64,000 bases of DNA from Selenomonas ruminantium subsp. lactilytica TAM6421 (GTDB lineage Bacteria > Bacillota > Negativicutes > Selenomonadales > Selenomonadaceae), in contig NC_017068.1 of NCBI RefSeq assembly GCF_000284095.1, positions 2,418,001 through 2,482,000 on the forward strand, in the 5' to 3' direction. Position 1 is the first letter of the stretch; every line of letters begins with the position of its first letter. Of the stretch, positions 39,598 through 48,266 are shown piece after piece. The notes under the pieces were generated by a model. The model saw only the letters and a program-made list of their open reading frames with translations, had not been told where the DNA came from and did no database searches. The position numbers were made by a program, and so were the translations under genes.

Positions 39598-41114
39598 GCG
39601 TGTTCCTCCTGCCATTCCTGCCACAGTGCCAGCCCGTTGTAGTATGCCAGGCACATTGAATCGTAGTCTTCCCAGCAATGGCTGGCCAAAGAAATCCAGA
39701 CAATGGCATGGATAAGCTTCAGTTTGGCCACATTGCAGTCAGGAATCTTATCCAGGAAATACTGGGTCAAATCTTCCCAGCCGCTCCTGGCTATCTCATA
39801 CCTGACGCCATCTTCTGCGATTTCCAGTTCAAAATCCTTGATATTGAACCTGTCGAAACGGCCTGCCAAGGAATAATAAATCTTGGCCCAGTCATAATAG
39901 ACATCCCCCATGATCTCTCTGGTACCAAAATAGCCGCGGGCATCGATGAAGTAAATGCGCCCGTCTTTGTCAATCATGGTATTGGTCAAGGTACAATCAC
40001 CATGGATGGGACCAAAGTCAGCCTGGAACAGGAAGTCATGGATTTCCTGCCAAAATTCCTCCCGGAAGAGCAGCACATTCCTGCACTTTTTCCCATTGAT
40101 ATTGATATAGGGCTGGTCGACAAAGGGAATGGCATCCCGTATGCCCTGCACCCTCTTGATGGTCTTGCTGTAGTAATCCTTCTCCAGACCGAAATAGTCT
40201 GGCCCCGGCTGGGCTGACTTGTGCAGTCCGTCCAGCATTTCCACCAGTTGGTCAATGACCTTCTTTTTCTGCTCGGCGGAGAGCTTGGCCAGAAAGATAT
40301 TCTCTCCTTCAATGCGCTCCATGGTCAGCGGCTCATAGACATAAATCTTGGGCACAGCCTGAAAGCCATAGGCCGCCACAGCCTTGTACCAACGGACCTC
40401 GCGCTCAATCAGCTTCTTGCCTTCCTCTGTCAGTCCCGTCTTGATGACACAGTCCTTGGTGAACTCCATGTGATTGTAGGGGCGGCATCTGGCGGTACCT
40501 GGGTCGATAGTCTTCACGGCTTCCAAGGTGCCAGCTTCAGCAGTCTCCCGCAGATTCCAAGCTTGCAAGGGCAGCTTGCTCTCTGTCAGCCATTTTGTGA
40601 AGCTACCCTCACCTGGCAACCCCTGCAGCCTTTCCTTGCTGTCAAAGAGAAAACAACCAGCTACGCCAGACTTTCCCTCAGAAGGGAGCTTCTCCATAGT
40701 TCCTGCCCGAAAACGCCAGCTGCAGGGGAATCTGTCCGACACGCCTACATAGCAGGGAGCAGCTTCTTCCGGCAAAGCCAGGCTCTCATCCAGCAACAGG
40801 TCAGACCACAACAGCATGAATGGCTCACCTGCAGGAATGTACTTCAGAGCCTCTGCCACTCCTGCCCCATTGCCTTTCCCTTCGGCTTTCACCAACAAAT
40901 AGTCCACATCGGCAAAAACCTGCAAATAGCGGCTGAGAACTTCATATTTATAGTCACCAATGATGACGAACTTGCACTTCGGCCATCGCTCAAAGAGATG
41001 GAACACGATAGGCCGGTTCAGTACCGGCACCAGTGCCTTGGGACGGTTCCGCGTCAGTTTCCCCAGTCGCGTACCAAGGCCTCCGGCCTGAATGACAATG
41101 TAATTTACTTCCAT
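39594..41114 (-). CDS. Fusion of sugar-phosphate nucleotidyltransferase and APH/choline-kinase-like domain
   Basis: A 506-residue bifunctional protein. Residues ~1-225 form a nucleotidyltransferase with IQAGGLGTRLGKLTRNRPKAL (GGxGTRL and Lys) and LLWSDLLL for the metal-binding Asp. Residues ~240-500 are a protein-kinase-fold small-molecule kinase: IEGENIFLAKL, the catalytic loop HGDCTLTNTM and the metal Asp in IDARGYFG. Such fusions make and activate a phosphorylated compound in one polypeptide, as with LicA/LicC for phosphocholine. It lies between an SDR and a HAD phosphatase and overlaps the latter. Substrate unknown. Confidence 0.85.
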   Translation of the reverse strand: MEVNYIVIQAGGLGTRLGKLTRNRPKALVPVLNRPIVFHLFERWPKCKFVIIGDYKYEVLSRYLQVFADVDYLLVKAEGKGNGAGVAEALKYIPAGEPFMLLWSDLLLDESLALPEEAAPCYVGVSDRFPCSWRFRAGTMEKLPSEGKSGVAGCFLFDSKERLQGLPGEGSFTKWLTESKLPLQAWNLRETAEAGTLEAVKTIDPGTARCRPYNHMEFTKDCVIKTGLTEEGKKLIEREVRWYKAVAAYGFQAVPKIYVYEPLTMERIEGENIFLAKLSAEQKKKVIDQLVEMLDGLHKSAQPGPDYFGLEKDYYSKTIKRVQGIRDAIPFVDQPYININGKKCRNVLLFREEFWQEIHDFLFQADFGPIHGDCTLTNTMIDKDGRIYFIDARGYFGTREIMGDVYYDWAKIYYSLAGRFDRFNIKDFELEIAEDGVRYEIARSGWEDLTQYFLDKIPDCNVAKLKLIHAIVWISLASHCWEDYDSMCLAYYNGLALWQEWQEEHA

Positions 41115-41128
41115 GAAATATATCCTCC

Positions 41129-42187
41129 TTACGACTGAGCCTTGGTAAATAGTTCCTTCTCAATGGCTACTGTATGCTTTATTCCTTCCTCAGGCGCAAA
41201 GCGTGGCTGCCACCCCAAAGCCCGCAGTTTCTTATCTGACAGCACCGCCCTGCTAATGGGGGTTGGCTGACTGTTATTATCCTCATACCGCACAGCAACG
41301 CCCCCGGCCTTGGCGGCCAGCTGGGCAAAGTCTGCAATGCTGACCTGGGCTGAGGTATCTGCCACGTTATAAGCCTCCCCGGCCTTGCCATGCAATAGCA
41401 CCATCAACAATCCAGCTCCCCCATCAGCCACATAAGTATAGGAACGCACCTGCCCACCACGGCTCCGCAGGACAATATCTTCTCCACGGGAAGCCTGTCT
41501 CGTAAACTGAGCCGTAGCCCGGTTGTCTTTCTCCGTATGAGTTGGCCCGTAGGTATGGGCAGGCCTTGCCACCACCGCATCCACACCGTACTCATGTACA
41601 TATGAAAGGCAGAGATTTTCTGCCAGACGTTTCGACAAGGGATAGCAGCTGCGGACGCTGGCCTGGTCAATGTGGCCAAAATCCTGCTCATCCAAAGCAT
41701 CAGCATTGCCGGTCTCACCATAGACCTCACCGCTGGACAAGAACAAAAGGCGCCCACGGCCAGCCTGACGCAAGATGTCCAGCATTTTCCCAGTCCCCTC
41801 TACATTGGCCTTAATGACCTCCACAGGCTGCTCATACATGGAGTGGGGATCTGCACCACCTGCCGCATGAATGATATACTCTGGGCAGATATCTGGATAT
41901 CCCCAGGCCTGTGTCACATCCTGCACCAGTAACTCCATGTTATCTACAGGCTCCACTACAGGAAAGCGCCCCTGCAACCGCTCCAAACTGCGTGCAGAAG
42001 CATAAATCTTGCAAGCCAGTTGCCGCTCCCTATTGCCCAGACGCAATGCATCCACCAAAAATGACCCCAAAAGCCCCGCAGCCCCCGTCACAAGTACAGA
42101 CTTGCCAATCAGTTTTTCCAGACCAGGCACACTGTCCAGACAAGTCCGCAAGTCCTGACGATATAATTCACTTGACATCAAAGCCAT
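41129..42187 (-). CDS. NAD-dependent sugar epimerase/dehydratase (extended SDR)
   Basis: A 352-residue protein. The NAD-binding motif VTGAAGLLGSFLVDAL is near residue 32, the Ser of the catalytic triad in SSGEVYG and the Tyr/Lys pair in YPLSKRLAEN. RPAHTYGP and RSYTYVADG fit nucleotide-sugar-binding members such as UDP-glucuronate decarboxylases and dTDP-sugar epimerases. Start: ATG 42187 with GAGG upstream, ten bases after the cytidylyltransferase stop, so the pair is co-translated. It may act on the CDP- or NDP-activated product of the neighbouring transferases. Confidence 0.8.
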   Translation of the reverse strand: MALMSSELYRQDLRTCLDSVPGLEKLIGKSVLVTGAAGLLGSFLVDALRLGNRERQLACKIYASARSLERLQGRFPVVEPVDNMELLVQDVTQAWGYPDICPEYIIHAAGGADPHSMYEQPVEVIKANVEGTGKMLDILRQAGRGRLLFLSSGEVYGETGNADALDEQDFGHIDQASVRSCYPLSKRLAENLCLSYVHEYGVDAVVARPAHTYGPTHTEKDNRATAQFTRQASRGEDIVLRSRGGQVRSYTYVADGGAGLLMVLLHGKAGEAYNVADTSAQVSIADFAQLAAKAGGVAVRYEDNNSQPTPISRAVLSDKKLRALGWQPRFAPEEGIKHTVAIEKELFTKAQS

Positions 42188-42196
42188 AGCCATGCC

Positions 42197-42907
42197 TCAT
42201 TTCAACCAATAGGAACGCTGTGCCGCCAGCAGTGCCTTGAAAATATCTATATCTTCCACCGTAGTGAGCTTCACGTTCTTCTCTGAGCCTTTGGAGAAAT
42301 ACACCTTGTGCCCCAGTTCTATCATTAAAGTCACGGAGGCTACCGAATTGGTGATGCCACGAGCCAGTGCCTCCCTATGCAAATCGCAGATTTCTCCTAT
42401 ATGAAAGGCTTGCGGTGTCTGAGTACGCTTCAGCTTCTCACGGGGATAAAGCTCCTCAGAGGATTGCTGATCCTCAGTCATTACCATAGCCTCAGCGCAG
42501 GGAATGACCGTGATGGCGTTACCATGCTCCCTAGCTACCTTCAGGCAGTCTGAAATCACGGCCTCCGACACCATGGGGCGGATGGCATCATGCACCAGCA
42601 CAAAGTCTTCCCGCCCATAGTGTTTTTCCAGTTCAAACACCCCATTACGGATAGAAGCCTGACCGCAATCCCCACCTGGGATGATATGCTTCAGCTTCGT
42701 GATGTTAAACTGTCGAGCATACACCTCCAGCACGTGCATCCAATCAGCCAGACAGACCACAGCAATAGCATCTATCTCGGGATGCTTCTGGAATGCTTCT
42801 AATGTATAGATGATGACGGGCTTATCATGGACATTGAGAAACTGCTTTGGTATCTCCTGCCCCATCCTCTGACCTGTGCCACCAGCTATAAGCATGCCAA
42901 TATTCAT
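42197..42907 (-). CDS. IspD/TarI-family cytidylyltransferase
   Basis: A 236-residue enzyme that would transfer CMP from CTP to an alditol or sugar phosphate. The CTP-binding motif AGGTGQRMGQEIPKQFL is at the N-terminus; PGGDCGQASIRNG, VHDAIRPMV and the ending KLTTVEDIDIFKALL match IspD and ribitol-5-phosphate cytidylyltransferases. It is closely related to the broken copy at 29071-29595. In this sugar locus it is more likely a TarI-type enzyme for CDP-polyol than the isoprenoid enzyme, but the two are hard to separate by sequence alone. Confidence 0.85.
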   Translation of the reverse strand: MNIGMLIAGGTGQRMGQEIPKQFLNVHDKPVIIYTLEAFQKHPEIDAIAVVCLADWMHVLEVYARQFNITKLKHIIPGGDCGQASIRNGVFELEKHYGREDFVLVHDAIRPMVSEAVISDCLKVAREHGNAITVIPCAEAMVMTEDQQSSEELYPREKLKRTQTPQAFHIGEICDLHREALARGITNSVASVTLMIELGHKVYFSKGSEKNVKLTTVEDIDIFKALLAAQRSYWLK

Positions 42908-42929
42908 GGTGCATCATTCCTTCGTAAAA

Positions 42930-45035
42930 TTATTTTTCATTAGTCAGCAGGCAGTCCACTCGAACTCCCATTAGATTGTCATTTATATCCATGCCGTCAA
43001 ATACCTTTCCTGCTCCTGCGAAGATAGGCTGCTGATACATGGATAACAAAAAATGACCTATAGCAGGGCTTATAAACCCATCAGACTCACACAATGAAAA
43101 GAATTCATGACAAAATTTTTCAATAGCTTCTTGAGCCTCATCTAAAAGCTTCAATTCTTTATCAGACCTGTCTTCTTCCTCAAAAATTATATTCCCATTT
43201 TCATCAACAGAAGCGGCAGATGGCTCTGGCGATGAAAATATGAACTCAAGCGCATTATTCGCCAGCATATGCCAATCTGCCTGGGGAAGAAAAGTTTCCA
43301 CCCGTCCCATAGTAACAGAACTACCAGACATATAACGTGCAAAGAAAAGGCCGTACAAATTTGGCAATACTGAATGAGTCAATGCACACTGTGTAGTACC
43401 CTGAGAACACAAATCTGCAAAAGCATACCGTCCTTCTCTTTTTAACCCCAATCTAGCGACATAACGCTCATATCCATCTTTAATGACAGCCGAACGAGCA
43501 AATATACTTTCCTTTTTGTCAACAACCTCATTCCATATTAAATCAGTGTCCTCCCCCCACGCTGGCGGTATATGACCATCCCCTGGTAGAAAACCAAAAC
43601 ACTCTCTAAGGAAATGGTGCGTTTGTCCAACCAAATGACCTTTCAACCACTCCAATGCCTTTTCTTCTTGCAATGCTGCACTTATGCAAAGTTTGCGGGA
43701 ACCATAAAAATACATTCCTGGAGGTACATTAGGTAATTTCATAATTTCAGCAGCTGCTTGATAAAGTCTGTTGAACAACCATCCATCCCGAGCAGCAAAA
43801 AGCACTCCTTCGAAATGATGAATCTTAGCTCTTTGCAGCAGCCACAACACGTATTGAGCAGCCAATGGCGCCAAGAAAAATGAGGCAAACTGAGGCAAAC
43901 TCTTAACAGACACTAATTTTTCTCTGACTGCAAATGGATTTCCAAAAGTACGATTCGCAAATAACCCTATTAGCAATCTATCGTTAAAATTTTCAGCAAA
44001 CGACAAAATATTAGCCGCTTCTGTAGTCTTTAAAATCTGCAAAGCACTCGGCACCAACCATGAGTCGAATCCATGCACACGAGCTGACCATCCATCCATA
44101 ATAGCATTGTCTCCTATATGAAGATATGTCTCTGCTGGATGCTCCTTACGCACAAGTTCAAATAACTGCTCTCCCTTGCCCGTTCCCCTGTCATCAGAAA
44201 CATATAGTTCATCGTAAGCAGTTAGTTGATTTTCAGCGAGCACCTCCTGCAAAAACTCTGGTTGAAGATACATATCTGACACCAGCAGTACATACTTGCC
44301 TATATCATGTGCATAAGATAGTATCTCGCCCATTCCTGGTCGTGGCACAAGCACCTGACGCTCTGCTGCCAGCTCTTCGCGCATAACGAGAGCAGCCTGA
44401 GAATCTGTCCACCCCAACATTTCAGCAAGTGTCAGATAAATACCTGCCAATCCTTTATGACGCTTATCCCCACGTTCCGCCTGTATACGATAATTTTTAA
44501 ATCCAGGAATATCTATACCGTGTTCACGTAAACGTTTCTCCACAATATCAAAAACATCGGTCGGAAAAAGCACTTTGCGCATCAAGAGCGTATCAAAGAT
44601 ATCAAAGCTAACAATATCATGCGATGCAATAGCCTTTCGTAACTCACTCTCTTGATTCTCTTCAGCGGGAAAAGCCTTTCCAAGACATTCAGCTTTCAGT
44701 TTGCCACTATACAAGCTATATATTACTATTCCATGTGAATCACAAAAATCACAGATACGTGCATAGATATGTGATTCTGCAGACAAACTAGCCGCAATGA
44801 CTATAGCGTGTATGTTATTACGCGGCAAATCTTCTATTCGCCGTATAGGAAGACCGCAAAAAAATCCTGAGTTAATATCGCGATCTAAAAAACATGCGAT
44901 AGATTTAGGGAAGTGCCAATACACTGCTTGCGCATTCAGTTTTAAGCCATACACGGCTACTTTACCAGTTTGTTCACGGAGGAAACAGCCTATTCGAAGT
45001 AATGTATCTTTATTTAACATTTTACTCCCATCCAT
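42930..45035 (-). CDS. HAD-type protein with N-terminal Rossmann-like module and ARDG domain
   Basis: A 701-residue protein in three parts. Residues ~22-110 are the shared module (VAVYGLKLNAQAVYWHF, FLDRDI, IVIAASLSA). Residues ~138-340 are a HAD domain: SFDIFDTLLMRKV, LVSDMYL and HIGDNAIMDGWSARVHGF. Residues ~380-620 hold an unknown domain with FAARDGWLFNRLYQ and YFYGSRKLC that recurs in the gene at 46550. The pattern matches the COG5610 group of predicted hydrolases in polysaccharide loci. Start at 45035 or the in-frame ATG at 45020; neither has a strong ribosome binding site. From here on the locus is AT-rich. Confidence 0.75.
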   Translation of the reverse strand: MDGSKMLNKDTLLRIGCFLREQTGKVAVYGLKLNAQAVYWHFPKSIACFLDRDINSGFFCGLPIRRIEDLPRNNIHAIVIAASLSAESHIYARICDFCDSHGIVIYSLYSGKLKAECLGKAFPAEENQESELRKAIASHDIVSFDIFDTLLMRKVLFPTDVFDIVEKRLREHGIDIPGFKNYRIQAERGDKRHKGLAGIYLTLAEMLGWTDSQAALVMREELAAERQVLVPRPGMGEILSYAHDIGKYVLLVSDMYLQPEFLQEVLAENQLTAYDELYVSDDRGTGKGEQLFELVRKEHPAETYLHIGDNAIMDGWSARVHGFDSWLVPSALQILKTTEAANILSFAENFNDRLLIGLFANRTFGNPFAVREKLVSVKSLPQFASFFLAPLAAQYVLWLLQRAKIHHFEGVLFAARDGWLFNRLYQAAAEIMKLPNVPPGMYFYGSRKLCISAALQEEKALEWLKGHLVGQTHHFLRECFGFLPGDGHIPPAWGEDTDLIWNEVVDKKESIFARSAVIKDGYERYVARLGLKREGRYAFADLCSQGTTQCALTHSVLPNLYGLFFARYMSGSSVTMGRVETFLPQADWHMLANNALEFIFSSPEPSAASVDENGNIIFEEEDRSDKELKLLDEAQEAIEKFCHEFFSLCESDGFISPAIGHFLLSMYQQPIFAGAGKVFDGMDINDNLMGVRVDCLLTNEK

Positions 45036-45106
45036 TTCTTATCATTTTTTTTGCAAATCTTATACTTTTTGAATAAACTTTCACCTTTTTGTATAATCAT
45101 ATTAAT

Positions 45107-46495
45107 TCAAATACAATTTCTATATAGTTCAGGATAAGAATTTACCTTTTCTTTCGGGAATAAACCATGTAGTACTGTGGAAGTAATTCCTATTATTTTT
45201 TCTATAGGTACATTAAGAAAATACAAAAGTTCAGCAGGGAATGGAACATCTAGCACCTCACATGATGGAAAATATTTTCGGTAATCAATTTCGTCTCGGG
45301 GATGTGGCTTGATAACAATACGATTTAAATCATAATTTGATAAAATTTTACTATATGCCTCTACTTGCTCTTTTTCAGTCATACCATAAGCTGTTAAGTT
45401 TTGTGTAAAAAGGAAGTAATCCCTATGCCTATTAATCAAATCTTGTATCTTCTTTTTAGGAAATCCAAATACATATAAGATTTTATTCTGTTCATCAGTT
45501 TTTTTCCTTTGCCATAATTTTTTAATGTCAATTAATTTAACTTTGTCAGCGATAGATGGAAGAACATTTTCACGACCTGTTAGAATTATGCTTTCTACAT
45601 ACTTATTGTGTCCAAAAGCTAGGTAAGGTTCACCATCATCCATGACCCCACTATAATTGTGGCAGCTATCTTCTCGATAATCAAAGATGCCATCTTCTAA
45701 TTGAGTAAATCTGGTACCGAAATAATAATGAGCAAAACTATTATGGTCTACACCATATACGTGTATGTGATGACGTTTAGCATATTCCCCAATCAACATT
45801 ACACGATGACTTATTATATCGTTTAAATACTTATGCATCATAATGGTCTTATCAACAAAAATCTCATTATCGATGAGCAATGAATTAATTCTAACTGCTA
45901 TATCTTTACTAACACCAAGTGCTAGTATATAAGCGCTATCCCAATTTTCCTTTAACAGCATATACAGAAACAATGTATAAACAGTGTGAGTCAATACTAT
46001 ATCAGTAAATTTACGTTCTCGCTTGTTCCAATGCAAAAGCGGATCTAGCCAACCATTAGCTAATAATGCTGAATTATTTAGGTGAAGTAAATATAAATGA
46101 ATTCTAGCGACAAAAAGGCAGTCTATTGGTGTAAGAATATACGACTCAAAAAGCTCATTCAATTCAGCTTCGATTATTTCGATATCCCATGTAGGAAGCA
46201 CTATAACTCGTAGAGGACAATTAGTAGAAATTATATTTTTTAGATTTTCATTATCTGGAGTATAAACTGGTACGCCATCTACATCTTCTCTTATAGGAGA
46301 TGCATCAATGAAGCAGCATACATGTCTATAATTCTTGATATCTTGAAAAACCTGTTGTGAGAGATAATTTAAACCGTAAAAAATCAAACACTCATCCTTA
46401 GGTAAAACGTCAGATAGATTCAGTCCCATATATTTGATTTTCAAATAATCACTATCTCGTAAATAACGTAATGCAACAAAAGCATCTGAATTCAT
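45107..46495 (-). CDS. GT52/polysialyltransferase-like glycosyltransferase with N-terminal Rossmann-like module
   Basis: A 462-residue protein. The module occupies residues ~33-130 (CLIFYGLNYLSQQVF, CFIDASPI, GVPVYTPD, VIVLPTWDIE). The rest resembles GT52-type transferases: the RIVIKPHPRDEIDYRKYF segment contains the HP motif that binds CMP-sugar, and FPAELLYFLNVPIEKIIGITST is the typical follow-up. Known relatives transfer sialic acid or other sugars to lipooligosaccharide. GAGGT precedes the ATG. Donor here is unknown; no sialic-acid synthesis genes are seen in the window. Confidence 0.7.
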   Translation of the reverse strand: MNSDAFVALRYLRDSDYLKIKYMGLNLSDVLPKDECLIFYGLNYLSQQVFQDIKNYRHVCCFIDASPIREDVDGVPVYTPDNENLKNIISTNCPLRVIVLPTWDIEIIEAELNELFESYILTPIDCLFVARIHLYLLHLNNSALLANGWLDPLLHWNKRERKFTDIVLTHTVYTLFLYMLLKENWDSAYILALGVSKDIAVRINSLLIDNEIFVDKTIMMHKYLNDIISHRVMLIGEYAKRHHIHVYGVDHNSFAHYYFGTRFTQLEDGIFDYREDSCHNYSGVMDDGEPYLAFGHNKYVESIILTGRENVLPSIADKVKLIDIKKLWQRKKTDEQNKILYVFGFPKKKIQDLINRHRDYFLFTQNLTAYGMTEKEQVEAYSKILSNYDLNRIVIKPHPRDEIDYRKYFPSCEVLDVPFPAELLYFLNVPIEKIIGITSTVLHGLFPKEKVNSYPELYRNCI

Positions 46496-46549
46496 CTAAG
46501 TACCTCTTTCAATTATCCTTACACCTATTTAGTACATAGCAATAAATTC

Positions 46550-48226
46550 CTAATCCAATGAATCAAGATAATTTAAAAAGTATTTCGTATCAATAAAATG
46601 TGCCAGATTAATTATTATATTGTTGAACATCTTGTTTGTTAGTACTCTTATTTCTTTTTCTACTCCTTGAGCTATATCTAGGTTGCTTATTGCAATAATA
46701 ATACATTCGCCTGCAAACCAATTGGCAGAATTAAGATTGCACGTCCTAATTCCATCGTAGAAGCCAGGAATAGTAAACTTACAATCAATCCACTGCGAAA
46801 TATGTATCTTATGCTTTCGTGTTAATTCATAGAAAACTATTTCACCAATTTTTCCTGCACCATATAAAGTAACCCGTTTAGTTAATTCAACGCCAACAAA
46901 ATAACTTGGGACCTCTCTTCCCATGAGCGAATGACCATACAAGCGCTCATATTTTTTTAGAATCTTTAGACCGCTATGCCTGTATGTATAAGGGTATTTA
47001 TTATGAATTCTTTCATAAAGACGTTCTGACCATCTAATATTTCCTCCAAAATACTCCCTCAAATTAAGATTTATCATCCTCCAATCACGGCGATCAAGAG
47101 ATGGAGCGTAAACTTTCAGATGATGACCATCGGAGCTAATTGGCATACTCGCAAAAAAGTTAAAGAGTTTAGTATCAGGCTCGTTGTCTACAGCTTTTAA
47201 TATATTGGATGCCCATGCTGAAGAAAAAGCTCCATCGTGTAAACCAATACGATGTGAATAGATCAAACATGACTGTTTTACTCCTTCAAGATAATCCCTG
47301 TAGCCATACCGATTCAACTCGACACTCTCATGACCTTTAAGAACAGGTTGCATTTCTCCAGTTGGAGATTTTTCGTAGCCAATGGTTTGTCCATGCAGAG
47401 CACGTGTAAAAAGCTCCATCAATGATGAAGAAGATAGTTTCGTATCTATAAAAGATAAAAAATGACAATGACTACTAACGACTGGATTAACAAGTACATA
47501 AAAAAAAGTTGGAATTTTCCTATTGTAAGCATATGATAATAAATTGGCTATGCAAGAAGACGTATAGCCTGTTCCCTGCACATCAACCAATCCAAAATTA
47601 CCTTTTTCCAAATCTAATTCTTGTTTCAAATATGCTAACAAGGAAAATCGTGATCCCGTTTGTTGGGAAAAAATCTTTCTTCGCAGTTCAGTATTATGTT
47701 GAAGCTTGAGTATAAGTTGACGAGCATTAACATCATTAAGTCTCTGCTGCTCTGGAATATCAACATATTTCCTCATCTCGTCTATACTTAGTTGACATAT
47801 GTTTGCAAAATCTTGCAGGCTATGCGGAAAACTTTGTGCTAATAATTCCCCAAAGCATTTAGAACTTCCATCAAAAGAAGGCAGGCGCCAAGCACGCCTT
47901 GATGAATAAAGATAACTAGTGCGAAGAGATAAACTATTAGCCTGGATAATATACTCAACAGCTTTTTGAACCACAAAACCATCGCGTGCTAAAAAGTACA
48001 GCCGATCCAAGCCCATCTGCAATGCTTGCTGCACCAACCACTGTGCGTAAGCAAATACCAATGCGCCACCCACAGTATAACCAATAGAAAATGGTACACT
48101 GGCACCAGCAAGAATGGATTGTAGCAATTGTGCTCCTGGTGTCGCTAGAAGCAAATCGGTGACGCTTCTACCCAGCAACGGTAATTCATTTGAAGTCGCA
48201 CAATTTATCTCGCGGAAATTATCCAT
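46550..48226 (-). CDS. ARDG-domain protein with C-terminal Rossmann-like module
   Basis: A 558-residue protein. Residues ~45-330 correspond to the C-terminal domain of the HAD protein at 42930: YFLARDGFVVQKAVEYII and YLYSSRRAWRLPSF mirror FAARDGWLFNRLYQ and YFYGSRKLC, and FGLVDVQGTGYTSSCIANLL resembles FADLCSQGTTQCAL. There is no HAD domain. Residues ~455-550 hold the shared module (VTLYGAGKIGEIVFYEL, CIIIAISNLDIAQ). The start is given as ATG 48226; a GTG at 48241 is an alternative. Enzymatic role unknown; the ARDG part may recognise a common glycan or carrier. Confidence 0.65.
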   Translation of the reverse strand: MDNFREINCATSNELPLLGRSVTDLLLATPGAQLLQSILAGASVPFSIGYTVGGALVFAYAQWLVQQALQMGLDRLYFLARDGFVVQKAVEYIIQANSLSLRTSYLYSSRRAWRLPSFDGSSKCFGELLAQSFPHSLQDFANICQLSIDEMRKYVDIPEQQRLNDVNARQLILKLQHNTELRRKIFSQQTGSRFSLLAYLKQELDLEKGNFGLVDVQGTGYTSSCIANLLSYAYNRKIPTFFYVLVNPVVSSHCHFLSFIDTKLSSSSLMELFTRALHGQTIGYEKSPTGEMQPVLKGHESVELNRYGYRDYLEGVKQSCLIYSHRIGLHDGAFSSAWASNILKAVDNEPDTKLFNFFASMPISSDGHHLKVYAPSLDRRDWRMINLNLREYFGGNIRWSERLYERIHNKYPYTYRHSGLKILKKYERLYGHSLMGREVPSYFVGVELTKRVTLYGAGKIGEIVFYELTRKHKIHISQWIDCKFTIPGFYDGIRTCNLNSANWFAGECIIIAISNLDIAQGVEKEIRVLTNKMFNNIIINLAHFIDTKYFLNYLDSLD

Positions 48227-48266
48227 AATCCCAATCGCCACCCTTCAAATTCAGTAAAGTTTTCCT

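Noticed and set aside
42197-42907. Calling this gene the isoprenoid enzyme IspD
   Set aside because: Sequence alone allows it, but the neighbours are sugar genes, no IspF or other isoprenoid gene is adjacent, and a paralogue sat next to a polyol-type dehydrogenase. It is kept as IspD/TarI family without a symbol.
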